From Pseudoduganella flava (GTDB lineage Bacteria; Pseudomonadota; Gammaproteobacteria; Burkholderiales; Burkholderiaceae_D), in the NCBI RefSeq assembly GCF_007830495.1, contig NZ_VLKW01000010.1:224205-288204 (forward strand): a DNA stretch of 64,000 bases, given 5' to 3'. This document shows positions 7,230-16,534 of this stretch, in pieces. Positions within the stretch are counted from its first letter, which is position 1; each line of letters starts with the position of its first letter. A model generated the notes under the pieces. It saw only the letters and a program-made list of their open reading frames with translations. It made no database searches and had not been told where the DNA came from. Made by a program: the position numbers and the translations under genes.

Positions 7230-8633
7230 TTACAGCGTGCGCAGGAACGCCACCAAATCGGCCTTCTCGTTATCCGACAGCTTCGTCTCCAGCACGAGGT
7301 TGAAGAACTCCACCGTATCCTCGAGCGTGATCAGGCGGCCGTCGTGCAGGTACGGCGGCGATTCCTTGATGCCCCGCAGCGGGAACGTCTTGATCTTGCC
7401 GTCGCCGACCACCTTCATGCCGTTCACCATCTTGACCTTGTAGAAGCGCTCCGTCTTCAGGTCGTGCATCAGGTTGTCCGTGTAGTACGGCGCCGCGTGG
7501 CACGTCACGCATTGTCCCTTGCCGTTGAAGATTTCCTGGCCGCGCAGTTCCTGTGGGCTCGCCTTGGCCGCATCGAGCTTGCCGTACACGTTCAGCTTCG
7601 GCGCCGGCGGGAAGTCCATCAGCGCCTGGAATTCGGCCATGAAGTGCACCTGGCTGCCCCGCTCCAGCACGTTGACACCCTTCTTCGTCGCGATAACGGG
7701 ATCGCCGTCGAAATAGGCGGCGCGCTGTTCGAACTCTGTGAAGTCCTCGACCGTCTTCAGCGCGCGCTGCGAACCGAACAGGCGCTGCACGTTCAGGCCG
7801 CGCAAGGTCGGCGTCTCGATCCGGTGGCGCAGTTCCTGCGGCCGGATGTCGCCGACCAGGTGCGTCGAGCCGTTCGTGTGACCGTTCGAGTGGCAGTCCA
7901 GGCACGCGACGCCGCGGCTGGGCCGCACCGAGCGGCGGTCCTCGGTCTGGTTGAACTGCTGCTGCGGGAATGGCGTCAGCAGCAGGCGCAGGCCTTCGAT
8001 CTGCTTCGGGTTCAAGAGGCCATTGAAGATCTCGTGGAAGTTATCGATCGTCAGCAGCTTGCCCTGGGTGACGTCGCCCATTTCCGGGTGCGTCGTCAAG
8101 AACATCGGCGCGGGGAACTCGGGCAGCACGTGGTCGGGCAGGTCGAACGCCAGGTCGAAGCGGTTCAGGTCGCGCTGCTCCTGCTTCAGGATCGCGTCAA
8201 TGTGAAACTGCGGGAACAGCATGCCGCCTTCCGGATGGTTCGGGTGCGGCAGCGGCAGGAAGCCGGCCGGGAACAGGTCGCGCTGCTTGATGTCGTCGGG
8301 GCTCATCGCGGCCAGCTGCTGCCACGTGACGCCCTTCGGCAGCTTGACCCGCACGCCTTCCTGCACCGGTTTGCCGCGGTACATCGTGACGCCTTTCGCG
8401 GGGCGGTTGGCCAGGTCGTAGCGCTGCGCCAGCAATTCCTGCTGGCGGCGCTCGATCGCGGGCCGGGCAGCTTTCATCCGCTCCATCGTCACCTGGAACG
8501 GTTCCGTGATGTCCACCTTCATGTAGCTGGTGGGGCTTTGCGCCGGAGGAGGCTTGGGCTTGCCCTCCTGTGTCCACACGACCGTGGGGGCCAGCGCCAG
8601 CGTGACTGCGCATGCGATCCAGGAAGCCTTCAT
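7230..8633 (-). CDS. MauG-like di-heme cytochrome c peroxidase family protein
   Basis: A 467-residue exported protein with a signal peptide (cleavage around residue 21) and two c-type heme sites, CLDCH (244-248) and CVTCH (375-379). The C-terminal part has the MauG/CcpA landmark PLRGIKESPPYLHDGR followed by a TLEDTVEFFN helix. These proteins are periplasmic peroxidases or oxidise protein substrates. The N-terminal 200 residues are longer than in classical bacterial CcpA, so this is a divergent subfamily and the substrate is unknown. The start is fixed by AAGGAGGAG just before ATG 8633; the frame is open further upstream but there overlaps metC. Confidence 0.85.
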   Translation of the reverse strand: MKASWIACAVTLALAPTVVWTQEGKPKPPPAQSPTSYMKVDITEPFQVTMERMKAARPAIERRQQELLAQRYDLANRPAKGVTMYRGKPVQEGVRVKLPKGVTWQQLAAMSPDDIKQRDLFPAGFLPLPHPNHPEGGMLFPQFHIDAILKQEQRDLNRFDLAFDLPDHVLPEFPAPMFLTTHPEMGDVTQGKLLTIDNFHEIFNGLLNPKQIEGLRLLLTPFPQQQFNQTEDRRSVRPSRGVACLDCHSNGHTNGSTHLVGDIRPQELRHRIETPTLRGLNVQRLFGSQRALKTVEDFTEFEQRAAYFDGDPVIATKKGVNVLERGSQVHFMAEFQALMDFPPAPKLNVYGKLDAAKASPQELRGQEIFNGKGQCVTCHAAPYYTDNLMHDLKTERFYKVKMVNGMKVVGDGKIKTFPLRGIKESPPYLHDGRLITLEDTVEFFNLVLETKLSDNEKADLVAFLRTL

Positions 8634-8773
8634 ATCTCCTCCTTTGTTGTGGTTCAACTTAGTCGGGCTCAGCATTCTCCTGTGTACATTTAAGCATTCG
8701 CATGCATAAATTGAAAGACTGTGAACGATTGTATTGATTGATCGCAAGGATAGGCTGGAACTAATGCCGCAGC

Positions 8774-9943
8774 TCAGAGTCGGGCCAGCGCCTGTTCGAT
8801 GTCCGCGATCAGGTCGGTCGGATCTTCGAGGCCGACATTGAAACGCACCAGCGTGCCCTGCTCCCCCCAGTTGCGGCGGCTCGCTTGCATCCGGTAAGGC
8901 ACGCACAGGCTGTTCGGGCCGCCCCAGCTGTAGCCGATCTGGAACAGCTTCAATGCATCGACGAAGCGGTCCGTCTGTTCTTCCGTGTAGCGCGCATCGA
9001 AGAGCACGGAGAACAGGCCGCCCGCACCCGTGAAGTCGCGCTTCCAGTGCTCGTGGCCGGGGCAGTCCGCGAACGCCGGGTGCAGTACCTTGGCGATCTC
9101 CGGGCGGCCCTTCAGCCATGTGGCCACCTGGCGGGCGCCCGCATCGTGCGCATCGAAGCGCAGCTTCAAGGTCGGCAGTCCCCGCATCACGAGGTAGGCA
9201 TCGTCGGCGCCGACACCATACCCCAGGCGCATATGCGACAGACTCAGTGTGTCGTGCAGCGCCGCATCGCGCACGATGACGGCGCCCATCAGCAGGTCCG
9301 CCCCGCCCGACTGGTACTTCGTCAGCGCCTGGATGACGATGTCGACGCCGAGGTCGAATGCGCGCACCGCGATGCCGGCGGACCACGTGTTATCGAGGGC
9401 AACGATCACGCCGCGTGCCTTCGCGGCGGCGCAGATCGCCGGCAGGTCGGGCACTTCCATCGACACGGACCCGGGCGCCTCGGCCCAGATCAGCTTCGTG
9501 TTCGGCTGGATTAGCTGGGCGATGCCGGCACCGATCAGCGGGTCGTAGTAACGGGCCGTGATGCCCATCGACTCCTGCAGCCAGTTGCCCAGCACGCGGT
9601 TCGGGTTGTAGATGTTGTCCGGCAGGAGAATGTCGTCGCCCGTCTTCAGCAGCGCGAAGTCGACCATCGAGATCGCGGCCAGGCCGGACGGCGCCAGCAG
9701 GCAGTGCTTGCCGCCTTCGATATCGGCCAGGCGGGCTTCCAGCGTGAACGTCGTCGGCGTGCCGTGCAGGCCGTAGGTATAGGCGTTCTTCTCGCGCCAG
9801 TCGCCCGACCGCATCGCCTGCACGTTGGGGAACAGTACCGTGGAGGCGTGGTGGATCGCCGGGGGGAAGGCGCCGAAGCCGGCCGGCGGCGTGTAGTCGT
9901 TGTGGATCAGCGAGGTTTGCAGAGAGATGGTCTTGTCGGTCAT
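8774..9943 (-). CDS. metC: Cystathionine beta-lyase (PLP-dependent trans-sulfuration enzyme)
   Basis: A 389-residue PLP enzyme of the Cys/Met metabolism family. It splits cystathionine to homocysteine, pyruvate and ammonia in methionine synthesis. Visible: the SGLAA segment near 86, D184 of LDNTW that contacts the pyridine nitrogen, and the Schiff-base lysine K209 in ALTKYQSGGADLLMG. The overall pattern fits the proteobacterial MetC group better than MetB, but that distinction is inference. The start codon has no clear ribosome site, and a strong terminator hairpin ends only 11 bases upstream of the ATG. Confidence 0.88.
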   Translation of the reverse strand: MTDKTISLQTSLIHNDYTPPAGFGAFPPAIHHASTVLFPNVQAMRSGDWREKNAYTYGLHGTPTTFTLEARLADIEGGKHCLLAPSGLAAISMVDFALLKTGDDILLPDNIYNPNRVLGNWLQESMGITARYYDPLIGAGIAQLIQPNTKLIWAEAPGSVSMEVPDLPAICAAAKARGVIVALDNTWSAGIAVRAFDLGVDIVIQALTKYQSGGADLLMGAVIVRDAALHDTLSLSHMRLGYGVGADDAYLVMRGLPTLKLRFDAHDAGARQVATWLKGRPEIAKVLHPAFADCPGHEHWKRDFTGAGGLFSVLFDARYTEEQTDRFVDALKLFQIGYSWGGPNSLCVPYRMQASRRNWGEQGTLVRFNVGLEDPTDLIADIEQALARL

Positions 9944-9954
9944 GGCGCGGAATG

Positions 9955-9989
9955 AAAAAAGGCGGACCGGGTGGTCCGCCTTTTATTTT
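9955..9989. terminator. Strong bidirectional terminator between rimO and metC
   Basis: An 8-bp GC-rich stem (GGCGGACC with GGTCCGCC, 4-base loop) has AAAAAA on one side and TTTTATTTT on the other. On the minus strand it gives a hairpin followed by six T, a textbook intrinsic terminator. It should end rimO transcription, yet it lies directly before the metC start, so it may act as an attenuator in the metC leader. Confidence 0.85.
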
Positions 9990-10027
9990 AACCGTCAGGC
10001 CGTCCGACGACTGCTTCCGCTGACGCC

Positions 10028-10145
10028 GTGGCTCAGCTCCTGGCGACGAAGCCTGAACCCATCGGGCTCACGCCTTGGCGAGGAAGCGCGAGCCACTGGC
10101 TCACGCCTTGGCTACGAATCTTGAGCCCACTGGGCTCAAGATTCG
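10028..10145. repeat. Tandem palindromic repeat array (three units)
   Basis: Three degenerate units of about 34-40 bp, each beginning TTGGC or CTGGC plus GACGAA/GAGGAA/TACGAA and holding a hairpin around a GAGCC...GGCTC core. The last unit (10115-10145) is a perfect inverted repeat with 15-bp arms and one central base, and it includes the rimO stop codon. The middle unit is nearly perfect and the first is more decayed. It is non-coding and REP-like. Confidence 0.75.
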
Positions 10146-11536
10146 CCCCAGAGGTCGTGCGCATCGGCGCGCGTGATCTCGACGTCGTAGAACTGCCCGA
10201 CAGCGAGCTTCTTGTGCGGCTCGAACGGCTTCTTCACGTGCACGACGCCGTCGATCTCCGGCGCGTCCGCGGCCGAGCGGCCGATGGCGCCGGACGGCGT
10301 CAGCTCGTCGATCAGCACCTTGACCGTCTTGCCGACCTTGGCCTTCAGGCGCTGCTTCGAGATCTCTTCCTGCAGCAGCATCACGCGGCCGCGGCGCTCT
10401 TCGCGCACTTCTTCCGGCACCGGGTTGTCCAGCGCGTTGGCCGTCGCACCTTCGACCGGCGAGTAGGCGAAGCAGCCCAGGCGGTCGATCTGCGCTTCCT
10501 TCAGGAAGTCCAGCAGGTATTCGAATTCGGCTTCCGTCTCGCCCGGGAAGCCGGCGATGAACGTGGAGCGGATCGTCAGGTCCGGGTTCATCTGGCGCCA
10601 CTTCAGGATGCGCTCCAGGTTCTTCTCGCCGGAGGCCGGGCGCTTCATCCGCTTCAGCACTTCCGGGTGCGCGTGCTGCATCGGGATGTCCAGGTAAGGC
10701 ACCACGTGGCCGTCCGCCATCAGCGGAATGATCTCGTCCACGTGCGGGTACGGGTACACATAGTGCAGGCGCACCCACGCACCGTACTGCTTGGCGAGCT
10801 GGCCGAGCGCCTCGGTCAGCTGCGTCATGTGCGTCTTGACGGGGCGGCCGTTCCAGAAGCCGGAGCGGAACTTGACGTCGATGCCGTAGGCCGACGTGTC
10901 CTGCGAAATCACCAGCAGTTCCTTGACGCCCGCCTTGAACAGGTTTTCCGCTTCCAGCATCAGCTCCGCGATCGGGCGCGACACGAGGTCGCCGCGCATC
11001 GACGGGATGATGCAGAACGAGCAGCGGTGGTTGCAGCCTTCCGAGATCTTCAGGTAGGCATAGTGCTTCGGCGTCAGCTTCACGCCCTGCGGCGGCACGA
11101 GGTCGATGAACGGCTCGTGGGGCTTGGGCAGGTGCGTGTGCACCGACGCCATCACCTCGCCAACCGCGTGCGGGCCCGTCACGGCCAGCACCTTCGGGTG
11201 GATCTTCTGGATCAGGTCACTGCCGTCCGTATCCTTCTTCGCGCCCAGGCAGCCCGTGACGATCACCTTGCCGTTCTCGGCCAGCGCCTCGCCGATCGCA
11301 TCGAGCGATTCCTGCACGGCGGCGTCGATGAAGCCGCAGGTGTTGACGATCACGAGGTCGGCGCCGTCGTACGACTTGGCGGTCTCGTAGCCTTCGGCGC
11401 GCAGCTGCGTGAGGATCTGTTCGGAGTCGACCAGCGCCTTCGGGCAGCCGAGCGATACGAAACCGACCTTCGGAGCAGGCGTGGCGGCGCCAGGTTCGGC
11501 GGGCTTGTTGAGACGGGAAAGTGGCTGAGATTGCAT
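10136..11536 (-). CDS. rimO: Ribosomal protein uS12 methylthiotransferase RimO
   Basis: A 466-residue radical-SAM enzyme that adds a methylthio group to the conserved aspartate of ribosomal protein S12. Domains in order: UPF0004 N-terminal domain with C31, C67 and C96 for one Fe-S cluster; radical SAM core with CNHRCSFC (C168, C172, C175); and a C-terminal TRAM domain beginning about residue 390. The GFVSLGCPKALVDSE opening is typical of RimO rather than MiaB. The last codons and the stop lie inside the perfect palindrome of the downstream repeat array, so the C-terminal end has been shaped by that repeat. Confidence 0.95.
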   Translation of the reverse strand: MQSQPLSRLNKPAEPGAATPAPKVGFVSLGCPKALVDSEQILTQLRAEGYETAKSYDGADLVIVNTCGFIDAAVQESLDAIGEALAENGKVIVTGCLGAKKDTDGSDLIQKIHPKVLAVTGPHAVGEVMASVHTHLPKPHEPFIDLVPPQGVKLTPKHYAYLKISEGCNHRCSFCIIPSMRGDLVSRPIAELMLEAENLFKAGVKELLVISQDTSAYGIDVKFRSGFWNGRPVKTHMTQLTEALGQLAKQYGAWVRLHYVYPYPHVDEIIPLMADGHVVPYLDIPMQHAHPEVLKRMKRPASGEKNLERILKWRQMNPDLTIRSTFIAGFPGETEAEFEYLLDFLKEAQIDRLGCFAYSPVEGATANALDNPVPEEVREERRGRVMLLQEEISKQRLKAKVGKTVKVLIDELTPSGAIGRSAADAPEIDGVVHVKKPFEPHKKLAVGQFYDVEITRADAHDLWGES

Positions 11537-11627
11537 GTTTGTTTCGCAACGAATGTCGGGACCAATCCGCTATTTTACCTGACCGTAGCGCGTGCTACCA
11601 TAGCCCGTCGCAATCACGGGAGACCGC

Positions 11628-12653
11628 GTGGCCACGTTGAAGGATGTCGCAGCCCTTGCCGGTGTCGGCATGTCCACCGCATCGCGCGCGATCTCCGGGT
11701 CCGGCCCCGTCTCTGCGGACGCGCTGCGCCGCGTGCAGGCCGCCGTGGAGCAGCTGAGCTTCCGCCCATCGTCGATCGGCCGTTCGCTGTCAGCCCAATC
11801 GCTGGGCATCATCGGCGTCTATGCCCCCACATTCTTTGGCGCGTATTACGGCACCATTCTCAAGCAAACCGACGTGGAACTGCGCGCGCTGCGCCGGCAC
11901 GTGGTCGTCGCGACCGGGTGCGGCCCGCTGCCGCCGCGCGAAGAAGCCATCGAAGCCGTCAAGTTCCTGATCGGGCGCGATTGCGACGGCATCGTCGTGC
12001 TGGGCCACGACCTGCACGACGACGACCTCGTGATGCTGCACCGGCTGCATCCCCGCATCGCGTTCCTGAACCGCACATGCCCGACGCTGCCGGAGGCCGC
12101 GTTCTGCCCGGACCACGCTCACGGCGGCGCCCTCGCCGCCCGCACGCTGTTCGAGCATGGCCACCGCACGCTGGCCGTCATCGCCGGGCCGCTTGGCGCC
12201 AGCGACAACGCCGCCCGTCTGCACGGGTTCTTCGGCGAACTGGCGCGACACGGCATCGCCGCGGGTGACGTGCTGCGCATCGACTCGGATTTTTCCCGCG
12301 AAGGCGGCTATGCGGCCACCGAGGCGCTGCTGGCGGCCGGCCGGCCATTCACGGGCCTGTTCTGCGCGAACGACGAAATGGCCGTCGGCGCCCTCGCCTG
12401 CCTGCACCGGCGCGGCGTCGCTGTGCCTAGTGCCGTCTCCGTGATCGGCTACGACGACGACTACTCGGCCGCGTTCACGGCACCAGGCCTGACATCGATC
12501 CACATCCCGATCCGCGAGCTGACGCAAAACGCGGTGCGCTGGCTGGCGAACCAGTGCTACGGCACCGACTACCCCATCGCCCGCGAATTCCCGGTAACGG
12601 TGACGATGCGCGGGTCGGTCGCCAAGCCGCCACCCCAACCTGTGTTTCCTTAA
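11628..12653 (+). CDS. LacI-family transcriptional regulator
   Basis: A 341-residue repressor with an N-terminal LacI helix-turn-helix (MATLKDVAALAGVGMSTASRAISG, split here only for description) and a periplasmic-binding-protein-like sensor domain (about 60-335, including GYDDDYSAAF and ITRPGLTSIHIP-like TAPGLTSIHIPI). It starts with GTG, preceded by GGGAG. It converges on the oligosaccharide cluster ending at 12908 and is the only local candidate to bind the 20-bp operator at 21114. That pairing is inferred. Ligand is probably a beta-linked glucoside or cellobiose-like sugar, judged only from the neighbours. Confidence 0.92.
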   Translation: MATLKDVAALAGVGMSTASRAISGSGPVSADALRRVQAAVEQLSFRPSSIGRSLSAQSLGIIGVYAPTFFGAYYGTILKQTDVELRALRRHVVVATGCGPLPPREEAIEAVKFLIGRDCDGIVVLGHDLHDDDLVMLHRLHPRIAFLNRTCPTLPEAAFCPDHAHGGALAARTLFEHGHRTLAVIAGPLGASDNAARLHGFFGELARHGIAAGDVLRIDSDFSREGGYAATEALLAAGRPFTGLFCANDEMAVGALACLHRRGVAVPSAVSVIGYDDDYSAAFTAPGLTSIHIPIRELTQNAVRWLANQCYGTDYPIAREFPVTVTMRGSVAKPPPQPVFP

Positions 12654-12892
12654 ATCGGGGACTGTCCCTCAATTTAGGAAATATTTCCAAAATCGAGGGA
12701 CAGTCCCCTGTTGTTTCGATACCAGCTCGACAGCAAAAAGCGTTGTTTTCACACCAGCTGAGCAGGCGCGATTCTCGTCGCGCCAGAGTGAAACCCAAAA
12801 AGTTTCCTAAAATCGGGGACAGTCCCTCGAATCTGGAAATATTTCCTGAAATGAGGGACAGTCCCCTGTTGTTTTGCGACCAGCTCGACGGT
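12651..12892. repeat. Two copies of an intergenic palindromic repeat (GGGGACTGTCCC family)
   Basis: Two related units of about 85 bp fill the gap between the convergent LacI and TonB-receptor genes. Unit 1 has 14-bp perfect inverted arms (12657-12670 and 12695-12708) around an inner palindrome GGAAATATTTCC; unit 2 has the same arms with one mismatch (12815-12828 and 12853-12866) and the same inner palindrome. Both are followed by CTGTTGTTT and then CCAGCTCGAC. The pair likely also ends transcription from both sides. Confidence 0.85.
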
Positions 12893-12907
12893 TCCGGGCC
12901 GGGTGCT

Positions 12908-15352
12908 TCAGAACTTCATCGACAGCCGCGCCCCCAGCGTGCGGGGCTGGTTGTAGTACGCGGCCCAGATCTGCTGGTTCGGCTGGCAGGGGGCGCCCAC
13001 CTGCGTGCAGACTTCGATCGCGTCGTACTTCACTTCCTTGTCCGTCGCGTTGTTGACGAACAGCTCGGCCGTGTAGGCCTTGTTCAGCGGCTCCCAGCGC
13101 AGCGACACGTCCACCGTCGTGTAGGCCTGCTGCTGCTTGACGCCCGGGTGGCCCGGCACATCGCGGTTGAACGCGCCGGCGCCGACGAACGACTTCGTTT
13201 CGTAGTGGGCCTGCACGCGCGGGGTCAGGCGGCCAGCGCCCACCGTGAAGTCGTGTTCGGCCATCAAGGTCGTCGCGAAGCGCGGCGCGTGCTTCAGTTC
13301 CGAGCCGCCCACGTCCTCCGCCGGCGCCGTCGTGCCGCACGATTGGCCGTTCGCGCGGGCCGCGTCGACGTCGCACGACAGGAAGCTGTCGTATGTCGCC
13401 TTCAGCCACGTCGCGTTGCCGGAAATGCGGGCGGCGTTCGTCGGCCGCCACGCGAATTCCGCTTCGACGCCCTTGACGGTGGCACCGGCCGCGTTGAAGT
13501 TCTGCAGCGTGTTATTGACGACCTGCGACTCCAGCTTGTCCTTGTACTTCATCCAGAACGCGTCGACGTTCAGCGTCAGCGCCCGGTTCAGCAGGTCGGA
13601 CTTGACGCCGATCTCGTAGCTCGTCAGCTTTTCCGGCTTCGTCGTCGCGCCGCCGTCGCCGATCGCCGGCGAGTGGAAGCCCGTCGTCACCGACGCGAAC
13701 GTCAGGATGTCGCGTGCCGGCTTGTACTCGACACGACCCAGCCACGTCGCCTGCCCGTATTTCAGGTCGGCCGTGTTGTCACCGGGCGTATTGCCGCAGT
13801 TCGCCACCGTGACGATGCCGCCCGGCCCGATATTGTGCGTGTTGATCAGGCCCGTGCCCGGCGTGACGAGCTGCGCGATCTGATTGGGTGTCAACACCGC
13901 CGTGCCGCGCGGCGCGTTGTCCGGCCAGTTCGGGCATGCCCAGTTCTGGCCGCCGCGGTCGAACTTGTGGTCCTTCGTGTAGCGCGCGCCGGCCGTCAGC
14001 TTGTATTGCTCGTTCAGGTTCCAGCTGCCCTGCGCGAACACGGCCTTCGACTTCAGCTGCCGGTCGCCCTGGATGAACGACATCGCCGACGCATACTCGC
14101 CCACCGTCGGCTGCACGAAGATCACGTTGCCGTTGGCGAGGTCCTGCCGCAACGCCGCCTCGGAAATCTGGCTGCGGTCGATGTCGAAGCGGATCTTGTT
14201 CTTCTCGCCGAACTCGAACAGCCCCGCCACCCATTCCACCGTGCCGCCCTCGCTCGACCTGAACTGCAGCTCGTTGGAATGGCTGTCGAACTGCCCCCAC
14301 TCGGTGCGGTTCTCGGCCTTGAAGCCCAGGTACAGGCCAGCGTCCGCATCGCTCGCATTGCTGCGTTTCAGGCGGCTCCAGCTGCCCAGGTACTGCACGT
14401 CCACGTAATCGTTCAGCGCCCAGTTCCACTTCGTCTTGTAGGTAGTGATCGACTGGTTCAGGGTGCCCGGCGTGTCGATCACCGTGCTCCAGCGGTCGCG
14501 GTTGCCCGGCTCGACGGCGAGGTAGACGTTGCCGGCACCCTTGTCCTCGTAGTAGTCGGCGATGAACGTGGCCTTCAACGTCGGCAGGATCTTCCACAGC
14601 AACGTGGCGCGGGCACCCGCCTGGTCCTGCGCGCCGTATTTCTTCGCGCCGGGCGGCACGTTCGAGCCTTGCGCGAAGTCCACGTAGCCGTCGTGGCTGT
14701 CCTTGATCGCCGCGACGCGCAGCGCCACGTTGTCCGAGAACGGGATATTGATCATGCCCTGCGTCTGGATGCGGTGATAGTCGCCGACGACGACCGATGC
14801 GGCACCCAGCATCTTCTGCGTGTTCGGCGCGGCCGAGACGAGGTTGACGGCACCGGCCGTCGAGTTACGGCCGTTCAGCGTGCCCTGCGGACCGCGCGCC
14901 ACCTCGACGTGCGACAGGTCGTACATCAGCGCCGTCGCGCCCTGGGGACGCGGCAGATAGATGCCATCGACATAGAACGCGACGGCCGGGTCGCCCAGCT
15001 CCGTGTGATTCGCGGAGCCGACACCGCGCAGGTACACGTGCACGCCCCCCGAATCGCTGTGCGGCTCGACGACGAGGCTCGGCACCAGCGACGTCAGCGA
15101 AGCGAGATCCTTGACCTGGTTATTCTGCAGCGTATCCTGCGTGAAGGCCGACACGGCCAGCGGCGTATCCTGCACCAGCTGGTCGCGCCGGTTCGCCGTG
15201 ACGACGATGCGTTCCAGGCCACCGCCGGACGCGGTCGCGTTATCGGCCGTGGCACCGGTCGCCCCGCCGGTATCCGTCTGCGCGGTTGCCCCATGTACCT
15301 GCATTGCCGCCGCGACGGCCAGCGCCAGCGCGGTCTTCCTGTTCTGTTTCAT
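12908..15352 (-). CDS. TonB-dependent outer-membrane receptor
   Basis: An 814-residue receptor: signal peptide (cleaved near ATAQ, about residue 25), N-terminal plug (IVVTANRRDQLVQDTP TonB-box-like region to about 200, with DGIYLPRPQG and VEVARGPQGTLNGRNSTAG), then the 22-strand barrel ending in the expected C-terminal phenylalanine (RLSMKF). It would import a large substrate with TonB energy. Being last in an operon with a sugar ABC importer and a beta-glucosidase, it probably imports oligosaccharides. The start at 15352 is supported by GAGGG upstream; the frame extends 30 codons further without a signal peptide. Confidence 0.9.
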   Translation of the reverse strand: MKQNRKTALALAVAAAMQVHGATAQTDTGGATGATADNATASGGGLERIVVTANRRDQLVQDTPLAVSAFTQDTLQNNQVKDLASLTSLVPSLVVEPHSDSGGVHVYLRGVGSANHTELGDPAVAFYVDGIYLPRPQGATALMYDLSHVEVARGPQGTLNGRNSTAGAVNLVSAAPNTQKMLGAASVVVGDYHRIQTQGMINIPFSDNVALRVAAIKDSHDGYVDFAQGSNVPPGAKKYGAQDQAGARATLLWKILPTLKATFIADYYEDKGAGNVYLAVEPGNRDRWSTVIDTPGTLNQSITTYKTKWNWALNDYVDVQYLGSWSRLKRSNASDADAGLYLGFKAENRTEWGQFDSHSNELQFRSSEGGTVEWVAGLFEFGEKNKIRFDIDRSQISEAALRQDLANGNVIFVQPTVGEYASAMSFIQGDRQLKSKAVFAQGSWNLNEQYKLTAGARYTKDHKFDRGGQNWACPNWPDNAPRGTAVLTPNQIAQLVTPGTGLINTHNIGPGGIVTVANCGNTPGDNTADLKYGQATWLGRVEYKPARDILTFASVTTGFHSPAIGDGGATTKPEKLTSYEIGVKSDLLNRALTLNVDAFWMKYKDKLESQVVNNTLQNFNAAGATVKGVEAEFAWRPTNAARISGNATWLKATYDSFLSCDVDAARANGQSCGTTAPAEDVGGSELKHAPRFATTLMAEHDFTVGAGRLTPRVQAHYETKSFVGAGAFNRDVPGHPGVKQQQAYTTVDVSLRWEPLNKAYTAELFVNNATDKEVKYDAIEVCTQVGAPCQPNQQIWAAYYNQPRTLGARLSMKF

Positions 15353-15462
15353 CGGTCTGCCCTCTTCTTCCCGGTTGGTGGATGGACTACGTTGAAAACG
15401 CAGGCGTGAGCCGTCCCTGCCGCTCACGCATGGCGGATGCACTGCGAAACTGGAATGAGAAC

Positions 15463-16530
15463 TTACAGGCGCTGGGTCGTCGTCGCGTCGAACAGCGAGA
15501 TCTGCCCACCGCGTAGCGCGAACGCGCCGCCCGGCCGGTCGTCCTGCACGATCGCCGCGACCTGCGTGCCGTGGAAGCTGTGCCAGACGACGCGGTGCGC
15601 GCCCATCGCCTCGACCAGCGCTACCGGCGCGCGATAAAAGCCGTCAGCATGACCATCGGCGGCCACGTCGACATCCTCCGGCCGCACGCCTAGCACGACG
15701 CGCTGGCCATCCGTGGGCGGCTGGCGAAACGGGTAATGCGCCACGTCCAGCGCCATGTGCTCGGTGACGAAGCGCAGGCCGCCGCGCGTATCGATGCGGC
15801 CTTCGAACAGGTTCATGCCGGGCGAACCGAGGAAGGTCGCGACGAACAGGTTTTCCGGCGCCCGGTAGATCGCATCGGGCGTATCGAACTGCTGGATCAC
15901 GCCGCCCTTCATCACGGCCATCCGGTCGGCGAGGGTCATCGCCTCGACCTGGTCGTGGGTCACGTAGATCATCGTCGCCCCGAGCTGGCGGTGCAGCGTC
16001 TTCAGTTCGCGGCGCAGCTCCGTGCGCAACTTGGCGTCCAGGTTCGACAGCGGTTCGTCGAACAGGAACACGTCCGCCTGCCGCACGATCGCGCGGCCGA
16101 TCGCCACACGCTGGCGCTGGCCTCCCGAGAGCTCGGCCGGCTTGCGCTTCAACAGCGGGCCCAGTTGCAGCATCTCGGCCGCCCGTGCCACCCGCCGCTC
16201 GATCTCGGCCTTCGGCGTGCCGTTGATGCGCAGGCCGAACGACATATTGCGCTCCACGTTCATCGTCGGGTACAGCGCATAGGACTGGAACACGAGCGCG
16301 ATGCCGCGATCCTTCGGGTCCGCGTAGGTCATGTCGCGACCACCGATGCGGATCTGGCCGCCGGCGGCGTCGTTCAAGCCGGCGATGCTGTGCAACAGCG
16401 TGGATTTGCCGCAGCCGGAAGGCCCCAGCAGCACGATGAATTCGCCCGCGTCGACTTCGAGGTCGAGCGCGTCGATCACCTTGTTGGCACCGAGCTGGAT
16501 CTGCAGGTTGCGGATGGAGACGTTGGCCAT
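15463..16530 (-). CDS. Sugar ABC transporter ATP-binding protein (MalK/UgpC type)
   Basis: A 355-residue ATPase of the carbohydrate CUT1 importers. Walker A GPSGCGKST (36-44), signature LSGGQRQRVA, Walker B VFLFDEP, and a C-terminal TOBE/regulatory domain (about 240-355, with VLGVRPEDV). It powers the two permeases encoded just upstream, 4 bases away, at the inner membrane. The gene lies 110 bases before the TonB receptor in the same direction. Confidence 0.93.
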   Translation of the reverse strand: MANVSIRNLQIQLGANKVIDALDLEVDAGEFIVLLGPSGCGKSTLLHSIAGLNDAAGGQIRIGGRDMTYADPKDRGIALVFQSYALYPTMNVERNMSFGLRINGTPKAEIERRVARAAEMLQLGPLLKRKPAELSGGQRQRVAIGRAIVRQADVFLFDEPLSNLDAKLRTELRRELKTLHRQLGATMIYVTHDQVEAMTLADRMAVMKGGVIQQFDTPDAIYRAPENLFVATFLGSPGMNLFEGRIDTRGGLRFVTEHMALDVAHYPFRQPPTDGQRVVLGVRPEDVDVAADGHADGFYRAPVALVEAMGAHRVVWHSFHGTQVAAIVQDDRPGGAFALRGGQISLFDATTTQRL

Positions 16531-16534
16531 AGGA

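Noticed and set aside
8634..8773. Riboswitch upstream of the MauG-like gene
   Set aside because: The AT-rich leader shows no conserved riboswitch core; it is treated as an ordinary promoter region.
10028..10145. Possible CRISPR-like array
   Set aside because: Units are palindromic, only three in number, with no unique spacers of constant length and no cas genes.
12554..15409. Very long plus-strand open frame opposite the TonB receptor
   Set aside because: Composition (Arg, Val, Leu, His rich) and lack of any motif show it is an antisense shadow of the receptor gene.
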